Source: Bremia lactucae (lineage: Eukaryota; Oomycota; Peronosporomycetes; Peronosporales; Peronosporaceae). Taken from it: 17,163 nucleotides of DNA. The notes below the pieces were generated by a model that saw nothing but the letters and a program-made list of their open reading frames with translations, was not told the origin of the DNA and did no database searches. This document shows positions 1 to 8,600 of the stretch, piece by piece. A program made the position numbers and the translations under genes. Every line of letters begins with the position of its first letter. Position 1 is the first letter of the stretch. The stretch spans positions 1,348,951 to 1,366,113 of the forward strand of contig NW_027152062.1 in NCBI RefSeq assembly GCF_004359215.1, read 5' to 3'.

Positions 1-21
1 TCGTACATGTACACCAACTAT

Positions 22-486
22 TTAAGCCACCAAAACAGCAAGCATGATCGAAAACGAGGCAACGGCTGTCATGGCTCCGAAAGTACGCGCTGGAGCTGAG
101 CTGGATGCCTTGTCGTTCATGGAGTCTGAGCTAATTGACGTGATCTTGCTACTGTCACCATTGCCGATGGATCCATCGAAAAACATGACACTACCGGAGC
201 CAGAGAAACTTGCAGCGAGATTGTCGGGCAAGAGAACCATGATTGTACTTGGAGGCTCTGAATCGAATGTTGAGCTAACAGCAGATGCAGAAGTATCCAT
301 TGCAGAAGCGGAGCTGGTCGATTCTGTGCTCAAAAAGTCGGTTGTGTCTTGCATGCGCCGCAGTCCAGCCCTTGGGATGGCATCAAAATTGTTTGGATTC
401 TCCACTTCCCAATTTGCACCAAATGCTTCAGTTAAAGTTAGCACAGTGGCAGCGAATAGTACAACGATCAGCTGGAACGGCTTCAT
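22..486 (-). CDS. small secreted Ser/Thr-rich protein, possibly GPI-anchored
   Basis: The 154-residue frame starts with a clear signal peptide: Lys at position 2, then a hydrophobic stretch at residues 5-18 and a plausible cleavage after about residue 21-23. The mature part is short, acidic and rich in Ser, Thr, Ala and Asp (about residues 50-130) with no cysteines, so it is not a disulfide-rich effector. The last ~20 residues are again hydrophobic and follow a run of Ser and Ala (about residues 127-131), the arrangement of a GPI-attachment signal; a single-pass membrane anchor is the alternative. The family is not recognised. It lies downstream of the annexin gene on the same strand, 249 bp away. 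An arginine-rich patch near residues 39-44 (RAGLRR) is close to but not an RXLR motif. The protein properties favour this strand over the opposite open frame. Confidence 0.6.
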   Translation of the reverse strand: MKPFQLIVVLFAATVLTLTEAFGANWEVENPNNFDAIPRAGLRRMQDTTDFLSTESTSSASAMDTSASAVSSTFDSEPPSTIMVLLPDNLAASFSGSGSVMFFDGSIGNGDSSKITSISSDSMNDKASSSAPARTFGAMTAVASFSIMLAVLVA

Positions 487-735
487 CGTGAATATTAGTA
501 GAGCACTGTTGATAGAACGAGCAAATTGTATAATGAAGGTGATGGTATTGAAATTGAACTTTCCTGGCTTTTCTCATTGTCATCTCCAAACGTCAATCAT
601 TATAGTAATCTTAAGTGCTTTAATCATACATCAATTGAATCCTTATTGATACAAAGCATTCCTGATAACTTGTCGTACTAGGTAGTTCTCTGAGCTGTCT
701 GATCTGGCTCATCGACAATTCCTCGCGACTATTTA
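487..735. other. short intergenic region between the two minus-strand genes
   Basis: This is AT-rich sequence holding the 3' end of the annexin transcript and the promoter of the secreted-protein gene. No RNA gene or recognised promoter motif is visible. Confidence 0.5.
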
Positions 736-2694
736 CTAGCTTCCGTATGGTGAATACCCGTACTGCTGTTGATGCAATTGCTCTTGCGGTGGAAACGTAG
801 CTCCATAAGAGGCTGGGTAACCTTGCTGTGGATCACTATACTGCTGGTAAGGCTGCGATTGATTTGGATGGTAACTTGGTGGTTGCGCTACGGCATATTG
901 CTGGGGTTCATTACCTGTAAGATTTTGATAAGTTTGCCCCAACGGTTGCTGCCCAGGTGATGCATAGTGCTGGTATTGTTGATATGAGGCTTGCTGTTGG
1001 CGGCCGAGCATTGTGCTACACTGCTGATAAGAGCTTGTAGGGTATGGCGCTTGTTGTTGCGCCAACGAGTCGTGTGGGTACGGCTGGTTGGAAAGGTGCT
1101 GTCGTCCAGGTGCGAAGTTTTCTTGATACGGCTGACAAGGGGCTTGAATTCCAAAGGCCGGGTACTGTTGAAATGATTGACTATACGGCTGATGTTGAAG
1201 TTCTGGATACTGCTGGAACGTTTGGCCTTGATTTTCATCGTTTAGAATCTGCTGAGGCAAAGGCTGTTGTTGCTGCTGCTGTTCAGGCACCAACTGTTGG
1301 TACGGCTGATTCGTGGAGTCTTGCCCAAATGAAGAAACCTGCTGGTGCTGTAGACTCAAAGGCTGGTGCCCTGAAGAGGCAAGCTGGTGCTGTACCGATG
1401 AATAGCTTAGTGCGGTATTATTTTCGGTTTCCTGCACTTGAAAGGTGCTAGGAATCACATCCAGCTTTCTTTCACTCCGAATAGTCGCCGGTTTGGATAT
1501 CGGCGTCGTTGTTAAACATCCCCCAGAGTTTAATGTTTGTGTTAGAAACGAAGTCAAGACATACGATGTCTGAACAGGAGTAACTTGAGAAGCTTGACAG
1601 TGAGGTTGCTGCTTTGTCGGTGTCGAGCTATTTAACGGCCGATTCTTCTCAGTCGGAGAAGGTAAATGAGGCGCCGTAAGGCCCGCAAGCTTGATTCTCG
1701 GTGGATCCTGAGGTGCATCGAATACTTGAAGGAACAGATTCTTATAGTTTCCGTTAATCTTTCTTGTAATTCGATCACGAAGATCGTTTTGATAAAGCCT
1801 CTTGTATGCGGCCTTTACGTTTGGCAGCAAGGACTGGTACCGCACTAGCGTCGTACTCAGCCCCGACTCATCCGTTTCAAAACCTTTAAAAGTCTTTTCA
1901 AACAATTCCGCTATCGTAAAATACGGGTCAAGAGTTGATCGCACCAAGAAGTTGAGGCTTTTCTTGGCGTCGCCACTAAATTCTTTGTCTATAGCCTTAG
2001 TGATATTAATTTTGTACCTGGCAACATACACGGCATCTATCATGGTTAGAAACTCGGGCGAGGCTTTGACTAGTATATCGATAAAGGTTTCTTCATCAGT
2101 ACCCAGTCTTCCTTGACCCGCTTTATAAAGAACTGTAGCTTTTTCTTCGGCCTTTGCGGCATTGTGCACAGCTGAGTTGTACGGCACTTGAGAGGACTGC
2201 AATACGGCCATAACAACTTTGCGGAAGTCACCACTAAGCTTCGAGCTCAAATTGACGGCAAGATCCTCATCCACAAGTTCAAAATAGGCTCGCTTTAATA
2301 TGGTCATTTCCTCAGTTGTTCGGCCCGCAAGGACGTGTATGATTTGACTTACTGACGATCCCATTTCTTTGATAGCATCGCGTAGAATTTGCGCCTCTGT
2401 CTCAGCCAGCGGCGTCGATATCATGCGCAGAAGCTGCTTAAAATTGTCCAACGCTTCACTTTTTAGCAAGCTCGTTAGCGAATGGTGATACAATTCTTTA
2501 TACTGTAGCAAAATCAAGTTGCGCTTCTCCGGAGACTTTGAGCTCAACACAGCGAACAGCGTCTGCTCATCTGTTCCATGGCCTTTGCAGGCATTGTGAA
2601 TTTGTTGCGCAGCCTCGACAACTTGGCGCGGGTATTTACACTCCCTTCCGAAGAAAAGATTGTGCACGGAGGCGGGGTACAATTCAATCGTCAT
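736..2694 (-). CDS. annexin with long Gln/Pro/Tyr-rich C-terminal tail
   Basis: The 652-residue protein has four annexin repeats, at about residues 26-92, 103-166, 182-252 and 258-326. Calcium-site loops are visible as GHGTDE (38-43) in repeat 1, GRLGTDE (195-201) in repeat 3 and a variant GFETDE (271-276) in repeat 4; repeat 2 has no GxGT loop. Annexins bind acidic phospholipid membranes in a Ca2+-dependent way; in oomycetes they are known from cell-wall and membrane fractions, and one from Saprolegnia stimulates beta-1,3-glucan synthase (established for relatives, inferred here). Unusually, the variable region is C-terminal: residues ~330-652 form a low-complexity tail with a run of six Gln and many PYQQY/SYQQY-like units, resembling a prion-like or condensate-forming domain. 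The core without the tail would be normal annexin size (~330 residues). The frame is uninterrupted and begins at an ATG six residues before the conserved part. This is the only clearly intact long gene in the window. Confidence 0.96.
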   Translation of the reverse strand: MTIELYPASVHNLFFGRECKYPRQVVEAAQQIHNACKGHGTDEQTLFAVLSSKSPEKRNLILLQYKELYHHSLTSLLKSEALDNFKQLLRMISTPLAETEAQILRDAIKEMGSSVSQIIHVLAGRTTEEMTILKRAYFELVDEDLAVNLSSKLSGDFRKVVMAVLQSSQVPYNSAVHNAAKAEEKATVLYKAGQGRLGTDEETFIDILVKASPEFLTMIDAVYVARYKINITKAIDKEFSGDAKKSLNFLVRSTLDPYFTIAELFEKTFKGFETDESGLSTTLVRYQSLLPNVKAAYKRLYQNDLRDRITRKINGNYKNLFLQVFDAPQDPPRIKLAGLTAPHLPSPTEKNRPLNSSTPTKQQPHCQASQVTPVQTSYVLTSFLTQTLNSGGCLTTTPISKPATIRSERKLDVIPSTFQVQETENNTALSYSSVQHQLASSGHQPLSLQHQQVSSFGQDSTNQPYQQLVPEQQQQQQPLPQQILNDENQGQTFQQYPELQHQPYSQSFQQYPAFGIQAPCQPYQENFAPGRQHLSNQPYPHDSLAQQQAPYPTSSYQQCSTMLGRQQQASYQQYQHYASPGQQPLGQTYQNLTGNEPQQYAVAQPPSYHPNQSQPYQQYSDPQQGYPASYGATFPPQEQLHQQQYGYSPYGS

Positions 2695-2904
2695 TGGCGA
2701 CTTTGGAATTGAAGAGATAGTCAGCTTAATAGTAATTTATGAACTTCCGATCTCGTGAAAAAGTATCGCAATAAAAAAAGGGAATGTCTAGACTCACCCA
2801 AGGTTTTCGCAAGACCCACCAAACCCCACCTAGGTCTGAAGTATTCTAATTGGCTAAAAGTAATCCCGTTTGTTACGATTTAATTAGCCATTGGGAATTA
2901 TATT
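2695..2904. promoter_or_regulatory. annexin upstream region up to the transposon edge
   Basis: About 210 bp of AT-rich non-coding DNA separate the annexin start from the left end of the MULE. An ATTGG near 2850 would read as a CCAAT box on the annexin strand. No confident oomycete initiator was found. The transposon therefore sits within the probable promoter neighbourhood of the annexin. Confidence 0.35.
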
Positions 2905-3058
2905 AAGGCCGCGGCTATAACTACTACGGCCACAGACAAAAGTACTAGGGCCACAGACATAAAGTAAACTTACAACATGCTAAATTATGATTGGTTAAAT
3001 TTCCAAATCAGTTATCCTGACGATACAATCGCGATTTTTTTTATTTCTATCGACCGAT
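2905..3058 (+). repeat. left terminal inverted repeat of the MULE
   Basis: The 154-bp arm pairs with 5654-5842. After the tip, copies of a 21-bp unit (GGCCACAGACATAAAGTAAAC and variants) occur at 2928 and 2949, followed by a long shared stretch through AACATGCTAAATTATGA to CTATCGACCGAT. It differs from the right arm by scattered substitutions and by about 33-35 bp fewer of the subterminal repeat. Confidence 0.9.
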
Positions 3059-3249
3059 TTTCTGTGACCTATCGGACTGCGGCGTTGCGCTTCTCTCTCG
3101 CTCTCTTAGCTTTGTAGAGAACACTCTTGACTGTGCCTCATAAATCTTCCAATACTCTGACTGACTGTGCCGATCCTCACTCAATCTGCTATTTTCTCTG
3201 ATTTGTCTGATTTCACCGCTTTTAAGCGCACTGCGACTTTTAATATTCA

Positions 3250-5410
3250 ATGGACGCTGAGCAGCAGGAAAACAGACAGTTCACTGAGCGGAAGGCCATG
3301 GAAAAACATATCAACAAGGTGGCGGCTGCAAAGGGCTATGGCATTGTCACCAAATCCTCTTACAAGCAAAGAGATGGCAGACAAGTTGTTCACTATATAT
3401 GTGATGGTGGAGATTTAGACCGAAACCTTCACAGACTTTCCCAAGAAACATGAAGTCGAATGTCAAAAGGAAGTGCCATCATTGAGTGCCCTTTCAAAGG
3501 AGTCGGATCAGAAGCAAAAGGTAAGCTATGTAATATTTTTGGGTAAATTTACTGAAGATATCAATGCATTTACAATCTCTACCTTCCTTACAGACAGCAC
3601 CTGGTCCTTTACAGTCACTTGCAATGAACACAACCGCGACTCCTCAACATCGACGACTCCCATCCAGTGCATACCCGAATCTCGGAGGCCCAAGAGAAGG
3701 AAATTGCCGGACTCTTTCAGTCTGGTTTGAAAGCTCGACATGTCCAGACCATTTTTGAGGGAGCAAGATGTGCCATTGCCAAACGGAAACTTTGGAATAT
3801 CAAGCAAAAAAATGCCATAGAAAAGCTTGATGGACGAACCCCGATGGATACGCTGTACCAATCCTTCTCGGATTACATATTCGAAATAGACATCGAGAAG
3901 GACGCCTATGGGCACATGACCCATCTCTTTTTTGCGCATCCAAAAAACGCGGAGCTTGTTCGGAACCACTGCGATGTGCTTTTGCTGGAATAACCAGCAA
4001 AACACGATTTCCTCTGCTACACGTTGTTTAAAACACCAATCTTTTCTGCCGCCTTTGTTATCATGAAGAGCGAGGATGCCAACTCGTACATGATCGCAAT
4101 AAAATTTATCCGACGATTGTCCATGATGATCATCTTCCAAAAGATTTTGTGATTGACCGCGAGGTTGCGCTAATGAGTGCATTACAGAGCACTTTCATCG
4201 CAGCATCCATCATACTTTGCATGTGGCACATTGAAAAGAACGTCGTTGCCAAATGTAAACCTCATTTTGCTGGAGAAGATGACGAACAGTGGAAAGCGTT
4301 CTCAAAAGGATGCAGAATGGTAACATATCAGCTTTTTTTCTCTTTTTTATCTGCTTGCCATTGGGAATGTTCATTTACAGTCACATTTTTCTTGCTTTTA
4401 TTATTATTTTTGTACAGGTCGCCTATTCAAATACAAGAAATGAATTCGAGGAAAACTGGGAAGCATTCCGGAGCAGTTGGAATGGATATCACACGAGTTC
4501 TATTGAATATTTGTCAACGACATGGATCAATCCGCACAAGGAGAAGTTTGTTCGGGTGTGGACAAATTCGATACGGCATTTCGGTTACACCGTTACCTCC
4601 CGGGGAGAGGGTGCCTACAGTGTCGTAAAAGAATTTATCGTAAGTAGCATGGAAAACCTTCTTGGATGCTGTGAACGGATAATTCGATCGATCGAAAGCT
4701 TCCAGATTGAATATACCACAGGACTAGCCAAGCAGCAAATGAAGATCTTACCTTTTGGACAGCCTACCCCACGTTTAACATTTTTCAAGATGTCAATAGA
4801 AAGATCTTCTATCATGCCCTTCGGAAAGTATTTGGAGAGGTAAGATTGAAATATTTTAGTGGTATTTTGCCTGCATCGTCACTTCAATCATTTATTGACT
4901 AAATATTTGTATTTACAGCGACGTCCATCGGCAGATCGTCCAAATCCATGCACCTCCACTTTTACTACTGTCTGGGGGATACCTTGTGAGCACCGGTTGC
5001 GGTTGATCATCGAAAATGAGAGGAGACTTGAATTGAATGATATAGATGTTCATTGGCACCTCCATTAACCTTCTCCACTACATCCTCCTGTTGTTGACCA
5101 CCCTGACAATGTTTTACCAGCCTTACTTGAAAGAGTTCAAGAAAACTTTCAAAATCTTCCTCAACATCAGAAAGAGGAGTGGTGAACGAACCGACCGATT
5201 TATCGCAGGTAATTTTTTAATATATTTTTTTTGTTCTTCTTTGTTGTTTCCATGAGTGCTTTCAACTGCTAACGCACCTAAAATTAGCAAACACCACAGT
5301 TTCTAGACGAGCCGAATGTTGCCCGAACAAAAGGAAGGGCTAGCACAAGCAAAAACACCTCTACGCAACGAGACTTGTCACATTATGAATATATAGAGGG
5401 GATAACTTAA
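3250..5410 (+). pseudogene. MULE transposase, multi-exon, disrupted
   Basis: Read across frames this encodes a Mutator-type transposase that would cut and reinsert the element. In order: a FAR1/WRKY-GCM1-like DNA-binding region (exon 1, with CPF at about 3487-3495, continued after the intron by WSFTVTCNEHN); a DDE transposase core including LFFAHPKNAELVRNHCD (about 3928-3978), VIDREVALMSAL and LCMWHIEKNV (about 4150-4240), and SRGEGAYSVVK (about 4598-4630); and a SWIM-like finger with PC...GIPCEH (about 4947-4997). Four introns fit GT...AG and restore the frame: 3521-3593, 4320-4417, 4840-4918 and 5209-5287. The last exon ends at a stop at 5408-5410. Damage includes an in-frame stop at 3451-3453, frameshifts near 3660, 4117, 4752 and 5065, and a stop at 3991-3993 where the first catalytic Asp region should be. 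Second Asp and Glu motifs remain. The gene is clearly dead. Confidence 0.88.
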
Positions 5411-5653
5411 AAGAGGAGGAGGGTGCCAACATGCAGTGCTTGCCATCAAACAGGACATCGACGTACTTTCGCAGCGTGCCCTGTAAATGTTCAAGCTTGA
5501 AATCAATCTAGCCGGACCCTCCCGAATATCATCAAGAAACACCAAATCCATCTGATTCATGAAGAGATATATAGAAAAAAGAAGTTAGCTATCCTCATCA
5601 TTATTTATATCGAACAAAATCATTATATTAAGGGGTTCTTAAGTTAAAATAAT
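5411..5653. other. 3' non-coding part of the MULE
   Basis: AT-rich sequence between the transposase stop and the right inverted repeat. No coding or structural feature is seen beyond what would be the 3' untranslated region. Confidence 0.5.
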
Positions 5654-5842
5654 ATCGGTCGATAGAAATAAAAAAAAATGCGATTTGTATTGTCAGGATA
5701 CCTTATTTGGAAATTTAGACCATTTATAATTTAGCATGTTGTAAGTTTACTTAATGTCTGTGGCCCTAAACCTTTTGTATGTGGCCGTAGTAGTTATGCC
5801 TGTGACCGTAATAGTTATGTCTGTGGCCATAGCCGCGGCCTT
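5654..5842 (-). repeat. right terminal inverted repeat of the MULE, with extra 21-bp units
   Basis: The 189-bp arm is the reverse complement of 2905-3058 plus additional subterminal repeats. Read on the minus strand it has four consecutive diverged copies of the 21-bp unit beginning GGCCACAGACATAACTAYTAC, against about two and a half on the left. Such subterminal repeats are candidate transposase-binding sites (inference). Confidence 0.9.
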
Positions 5843-5859
5843 GTATCAAAGGTGACGCC

Positions 5860-6440
5860 AGTGTGCGGGACCTTGGTGGCCACAGCTGTATAGATGGGTG
5901 GCTAACTATATTCGCTTATACGAACAGTGTCAGCGCATTAAGCCTGCACCGTCCAGCAGTGCGCCACTGAAGCCGCTACCGATTCCAATGGATTGGTGGA
6001 AGTCAGTAGGTCTGGACTTCATGTTTAGCATGCCGCCCGATCATAAGAATCGGACAGGGCTAGTCGTCTTTGTAGGTAGACTGAGCAAAATGGTGCATTT
6101 AGCACCATGCAAAACATCGATCCCAGGCAAGGAGGCAGCTCTCTTGTTCCTGGATCATGTTTACCGACTACACGGGATGCCCGAGTCCATAGTATCAGAC
6201 CGGAATCCACGTTTTGCGTCTGGTTTTTGGCGACATGTGTTCGAGCTGCTAGGTAACAAGCTCCACATGTCGACCGCAGATCATTCCCAGACCGATGGCC
6301 AAACAGAACGTGCCAATCAGGTCGTGGCAGATGTCTTACGCACTATAGCAACTCCCAAAGAGTGGAACAAGCAATTGCCCATTGTGGAGTTCGGTATAAA
6401 TAACAGTGTCCGCGCCGGTACGGGTGAGACACCGTTTCAG
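5860..6440 (+). pseudogene. Ty3/gypsy integrase fragment (element A)
   Basis: This encodes the end of the integrase zinc domain and most of the catalytic core. The frame reads WWPQLYRWVANYI then LYEQCQRIKP, so the first Cys of the usual C-x2-C pair is replaced by Tyr. The DDE triad is intact, counted from the valine at 5898: Asp40 (SVGLD), Asp101 (VSDRNPRF) and Glu137 (TDGQTERAN), with the typical 35-residue spacing between the last two. The conserved VFVDRLSKM motif has Gly in place of Asp. The frame is open but ends at GETPFQ, where the palindrome at 6439-6562 starts, so the C-terminal module is missing. Upstream it is cut about 20 bp from the MULE end. It is close in sequence to the minus-strand integrase of element C (shared DVLRT-ATPKEW-KQLP) and different from that of element B. 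Confidence 0.88.
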
Positions 6441-6562
6441 AGAGAATCTTTTGATACAGGGGGATAAATAACGGAACACGTGATTTTTTAATTTAACATC
6501 TTACTTAAATAAAAAAATCACGTGTTCCGTTATTTATCCCCCTGTATCAAAAAATTCTCTCT
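6439..6562. mobile_element. 124-bp near-perfect palindrome, probable TA-flanked miniature element inside
   Basis: The inner 88 bp (6457-6544) start CAGGGGGATAAATAACGG and end CCGTTATTTATCCCCCTG, each flanked by TA (6455-6456 and 6545-6546). This is what a Tc1/mariner- or pogo-type miniature transposon with TA target duplication would look like. The two arms pair almost without mismatch for ~38 bp, leaving only a few central bases. The pairing extends outward beyond the TA for another ~17 bp (AGAGAGAATCTTTTGA against TCAAAAAATTCTCTCT) with one mismatch, which a simple insertion does not explain. No coding sequence. It separates integrase A from pol B. Confidence 0.75.
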
Positions 6563-6627
6563 TCTTCAGCCAGAGGGCGAATCGCTATCAAAAAATTCTC
6601 TCTTCTTTCAGCCAGAGGGCGAATCGC
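6545..6627 (+). repeat. tandem duplication, 41/42-bp unit
   Basis: Two adjacent copies, 6545-6585 and 6586-6627, are identical except for one extra T in the second (TTCTTCAG versus TTCTTTCAG). The unit starts TATCAAAAAATTCTCTC, the outer arm of the neighbouring palindrome, and ends GAGGGCGAATCGC, which belongs to the reverse-transcriptase reading frame of element B. It is a junction-associated duplication. Confidence 0.9.
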
Positions 6628-7186
6628 TTCTCTCGCAATTATGCAGAGATGACGGTTCATCTCTCTCGTCTCTTGAAAAAAGACGAGAAATGGTTATGTT
6701 ACGCTGATCGTTTAAAGGTATCAATCAAAGCTTAATGCAATCGCCCATCTTGGCGATTGCAGATCAAGACAGACCATTCCATGTAGTCTGTGACGCCAGC
6801 GATTTCGCAATCGGCTGCGCGTTAATGCAATACGATACAGACGGTGCGGAGCACGTCGTCTGTTACCAATCGCGCCAGCTGCAACCAGCTGAACGCAATT
6901 ACCCAGTGTATGACAAGGAACTCCTTGCCATGAAATTTGCATTGGCTAAATTTAGGGTATATCTCCTAGGAGATAGACCGTTCATCATATATACGGACCA
7001 TGCGTCATTACGCACGGCCGTAAACAGCCCACACCTCTTGCAAGGAATGGCGAGGTGGCTATTCTTCTTCGCGGAGTATAATTTCTCCGTGGAATATAAA
7101 CTACGACGAAAAAATGTCGTCGCTGATGCTTTATCACGCCGACCCGATTTCGAGCCCGCTGCGCATTCCAACAGTGAATTTTTTTT
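6586..7186 (+). pseudogene. element B pol: end of reverse transcriptase and RNase H
   Basis: The reading begins with the conserved segment just after the reverse-transcriptase core, RFSRNYAEMT (about 6622-6651) and RLLKKDEKW (about 6664-6690). After a frameshift it continues as RNase HI from about 6735. The four acidic residues expected in Ty3/gypsy RNase H are present, counted from the Met at 6735: Asp20 (VVCDAS), Glu62 (YDKELLAM), Asp88 (IIYTDHASL) and Asp131 (VADALSR). RNase H removes the RNA strand during reverse transcription. The domain itself is intact, but the reading frame breaks at a run of eight T (7179-7186), immediately after PAAHSNSE. The same domain at the right edge of the window belongs to element D and is only moderately similar. 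Confidence 0.9.
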
Positions 7187-8600
7187 AATCCTACTGTTGC
7201 AACACTCGTTTCAAGGGTTTCGTCATCAACCTTGTTTAATGACATAAAGAAAGCCTACGCAGAAGATAGGGACCTTCTGCGTTTAATGGATCATTTGATG
7301 AATCCATTCGATAAATCCTTTAAAGATTTACCGCTTTATATCGACCGTCATCCGATCGATACACAACACGCAACGGCTTATTGTATTACACAGCCGTTGC
7401 CGGCGACACCCCACGTTTCGTCGTCCCTACTCACAATGATTTGCGCTTGCGCATCAGTGTATGAGTGTCACGATGCACCAACAAGTGGGCATCGTGGACG
7501 TGAGAAGACTTACCTCCCAGTAAGTCGCGACTTTTACTGGCCCCGCCAGTATCAGTTCGTGTGCAAGTACATTCGTGCTTGCGAGGTATGTCAACGGGTG
7601 AAGCCTAGCCCTTAATCCCGTGCATCTCTTCAACCTCTACCACTTCCGGCAGAGTGTTGGCAGTCCGTATCTATGGACTCCGTCTTCGAATTTCCCAAAG
7701 ACGATCACAAATACAATGAAATCCTTGTTTTTGTGGACGGATTCAGCAAGATGGTACATCTTGCTGTAGTACCAGAGTCCGATCACGGCTCCGGGCTGTG
7801 CCCGTGTCTTTATCGACACGGTATTTAAACTCCACGGATTACCCCGTGAACTGGTCTCGGATAGAGCTCCACGGTTCACGGCGGAGTTCTGGCAATCCAT
7901 GTTTCGATCTCTCGGAACACGGCTGACTATGTCAACTTCTGATCATCCAGAGACAGATGGTTAGACGGATCGCGTAAATCGCGTCCTCGAAGAGATACTT
8001 TGAGGTTACGTCCAATCGTATCCAAATTGGAGCAAGTTCTTACCGATGGTCGAATTCGCCATCAACAATTAGGTGCATGCGTCAACAACGCATACACCTT
8101 CTTCGTGATTGGCTTACGCCATCCATGCATACTCACACTAATTAGAGGGAACCTTTAGTTTAAGGGGGGGGGGTGAACTCGCACGAGTAAAACCATTTTT
8201 GGCTCATGCTCATCACGCGTCGAAGTTAACAACGACGCGAGTGATGTTGATGTGGAAGAAATCGACATCGAAGATGAGAAAGATTTCATGACAGTGTGCA
8301 CAAAGCACATTGGAAAAGACAAAACAAATGAATCAGCAGAGGAATTTTTGCTGGCTCGAGAATCAGTAGTCCGTTTCGTACAGGATTCCATTGCTAACGC
8401 AGTGGAGCGTCAGAAACGGAACGCAGACAAACACGGAAGAGCAAATGTTCTTTTCATTCGAAATTAATGACCTAGTACTACTCTCTACGATAAATTTACC
8501 TAAGCGCGCAGTCACTAATGCGGGCAGTAACCTACTTCATAAGTTCATTGAGCCATTCCTTGTACTGCGTCGCACAGGCAATGCGTACACAATTTAGAAT
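7187..8600 (+). pseudogene. element B pol: integrase, heavily mutated
   Basis: After the T8 run the frame resumes as NPTVATLVSRV and LFNDIKKAYAEDRDLL. The zinc domain (about 7467-7605) reads HDAPTSGHRGREKTY then FYWPRQYQ and ACEVCQRVK, a complete H-H-C-C set. An in-frame TAA lies at 7613-7615. The core follows with SVSMDSVFEF, VFVDGFSKMVHLA, a frameshift near 7795, then LVSDRAPRF. The third acidic position reads DG-stop-TDRVNR, so the usual Glu is Asp and the preceding Gln codon is TAG (7962-7964). Further stops are at 8000-8002 and 8070-8072. A G10 run (8164-8173) and a break near 8222 lead into an acidic insert (VNNDASDVDVEEIDIEDEKD) and a Lys-rich helix. The C-terminal module is NDLVLLSTINLPKRA, then FIEPFLVLRRTGNAYTI. 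Integrase inserts the cDNA into the genome; this copy cannot be functional. Confidence 0.88.

Larger units (their letters stand above)
2905..5842 (+). mobile_element. Mutator-like element (MULE), non-autonomous by decay
   Basis: The 2.9-kb element is bounded by long inverted repeats that both begin AAGGCCGCGGCTAT and end in TTTCTATCGACCGAT. It encloses a degenerate MULE-type transposase with a FAR1-like zinc domain, DDE core and SWIM-like finger. Long terminal inverted repeats together with this transposase are diagnostic of the MULE superfamily. The 8-10 bp target duplication expected for MULEs is not visible: the left flank ends GAATTATATT and the right flank starts GTATCAAAGG. This suggests rearrangement or deletion after insertion. 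The right end abuts the integrase fragment of element A. Confidence 0.9.

Noticed and set aside
370..395. Possible RXLR effector motif in the secreted protein
   Set aside because: The residues are RAGLRR, with two residues between Arg and Leu, and no EER follows; it is not a valid RXLR motif.
44..649. 201-codon plus-strand frame opposite the secreted-protein gene
   Set aside because: It has no signal peptide or domain, and the minus-strand frame has a signal peptide and anchor-like tail. It is treated as a shadow frame.
1044..1451. Plus-strand frame inside the annexin tail
   Set aside because: It arises from the repetitive Gln/Tyr codons read in reverse; the annexin frame is uninterrupted and fully explains the sequence.
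3526..4182. 218-codon minus-strand frame in the MULE
   Set aside because: It lies exactly opposite conserved transposase motifs (FFAHPKNAELV, SAAFVIMKSED) and shows no coherent domain itself.
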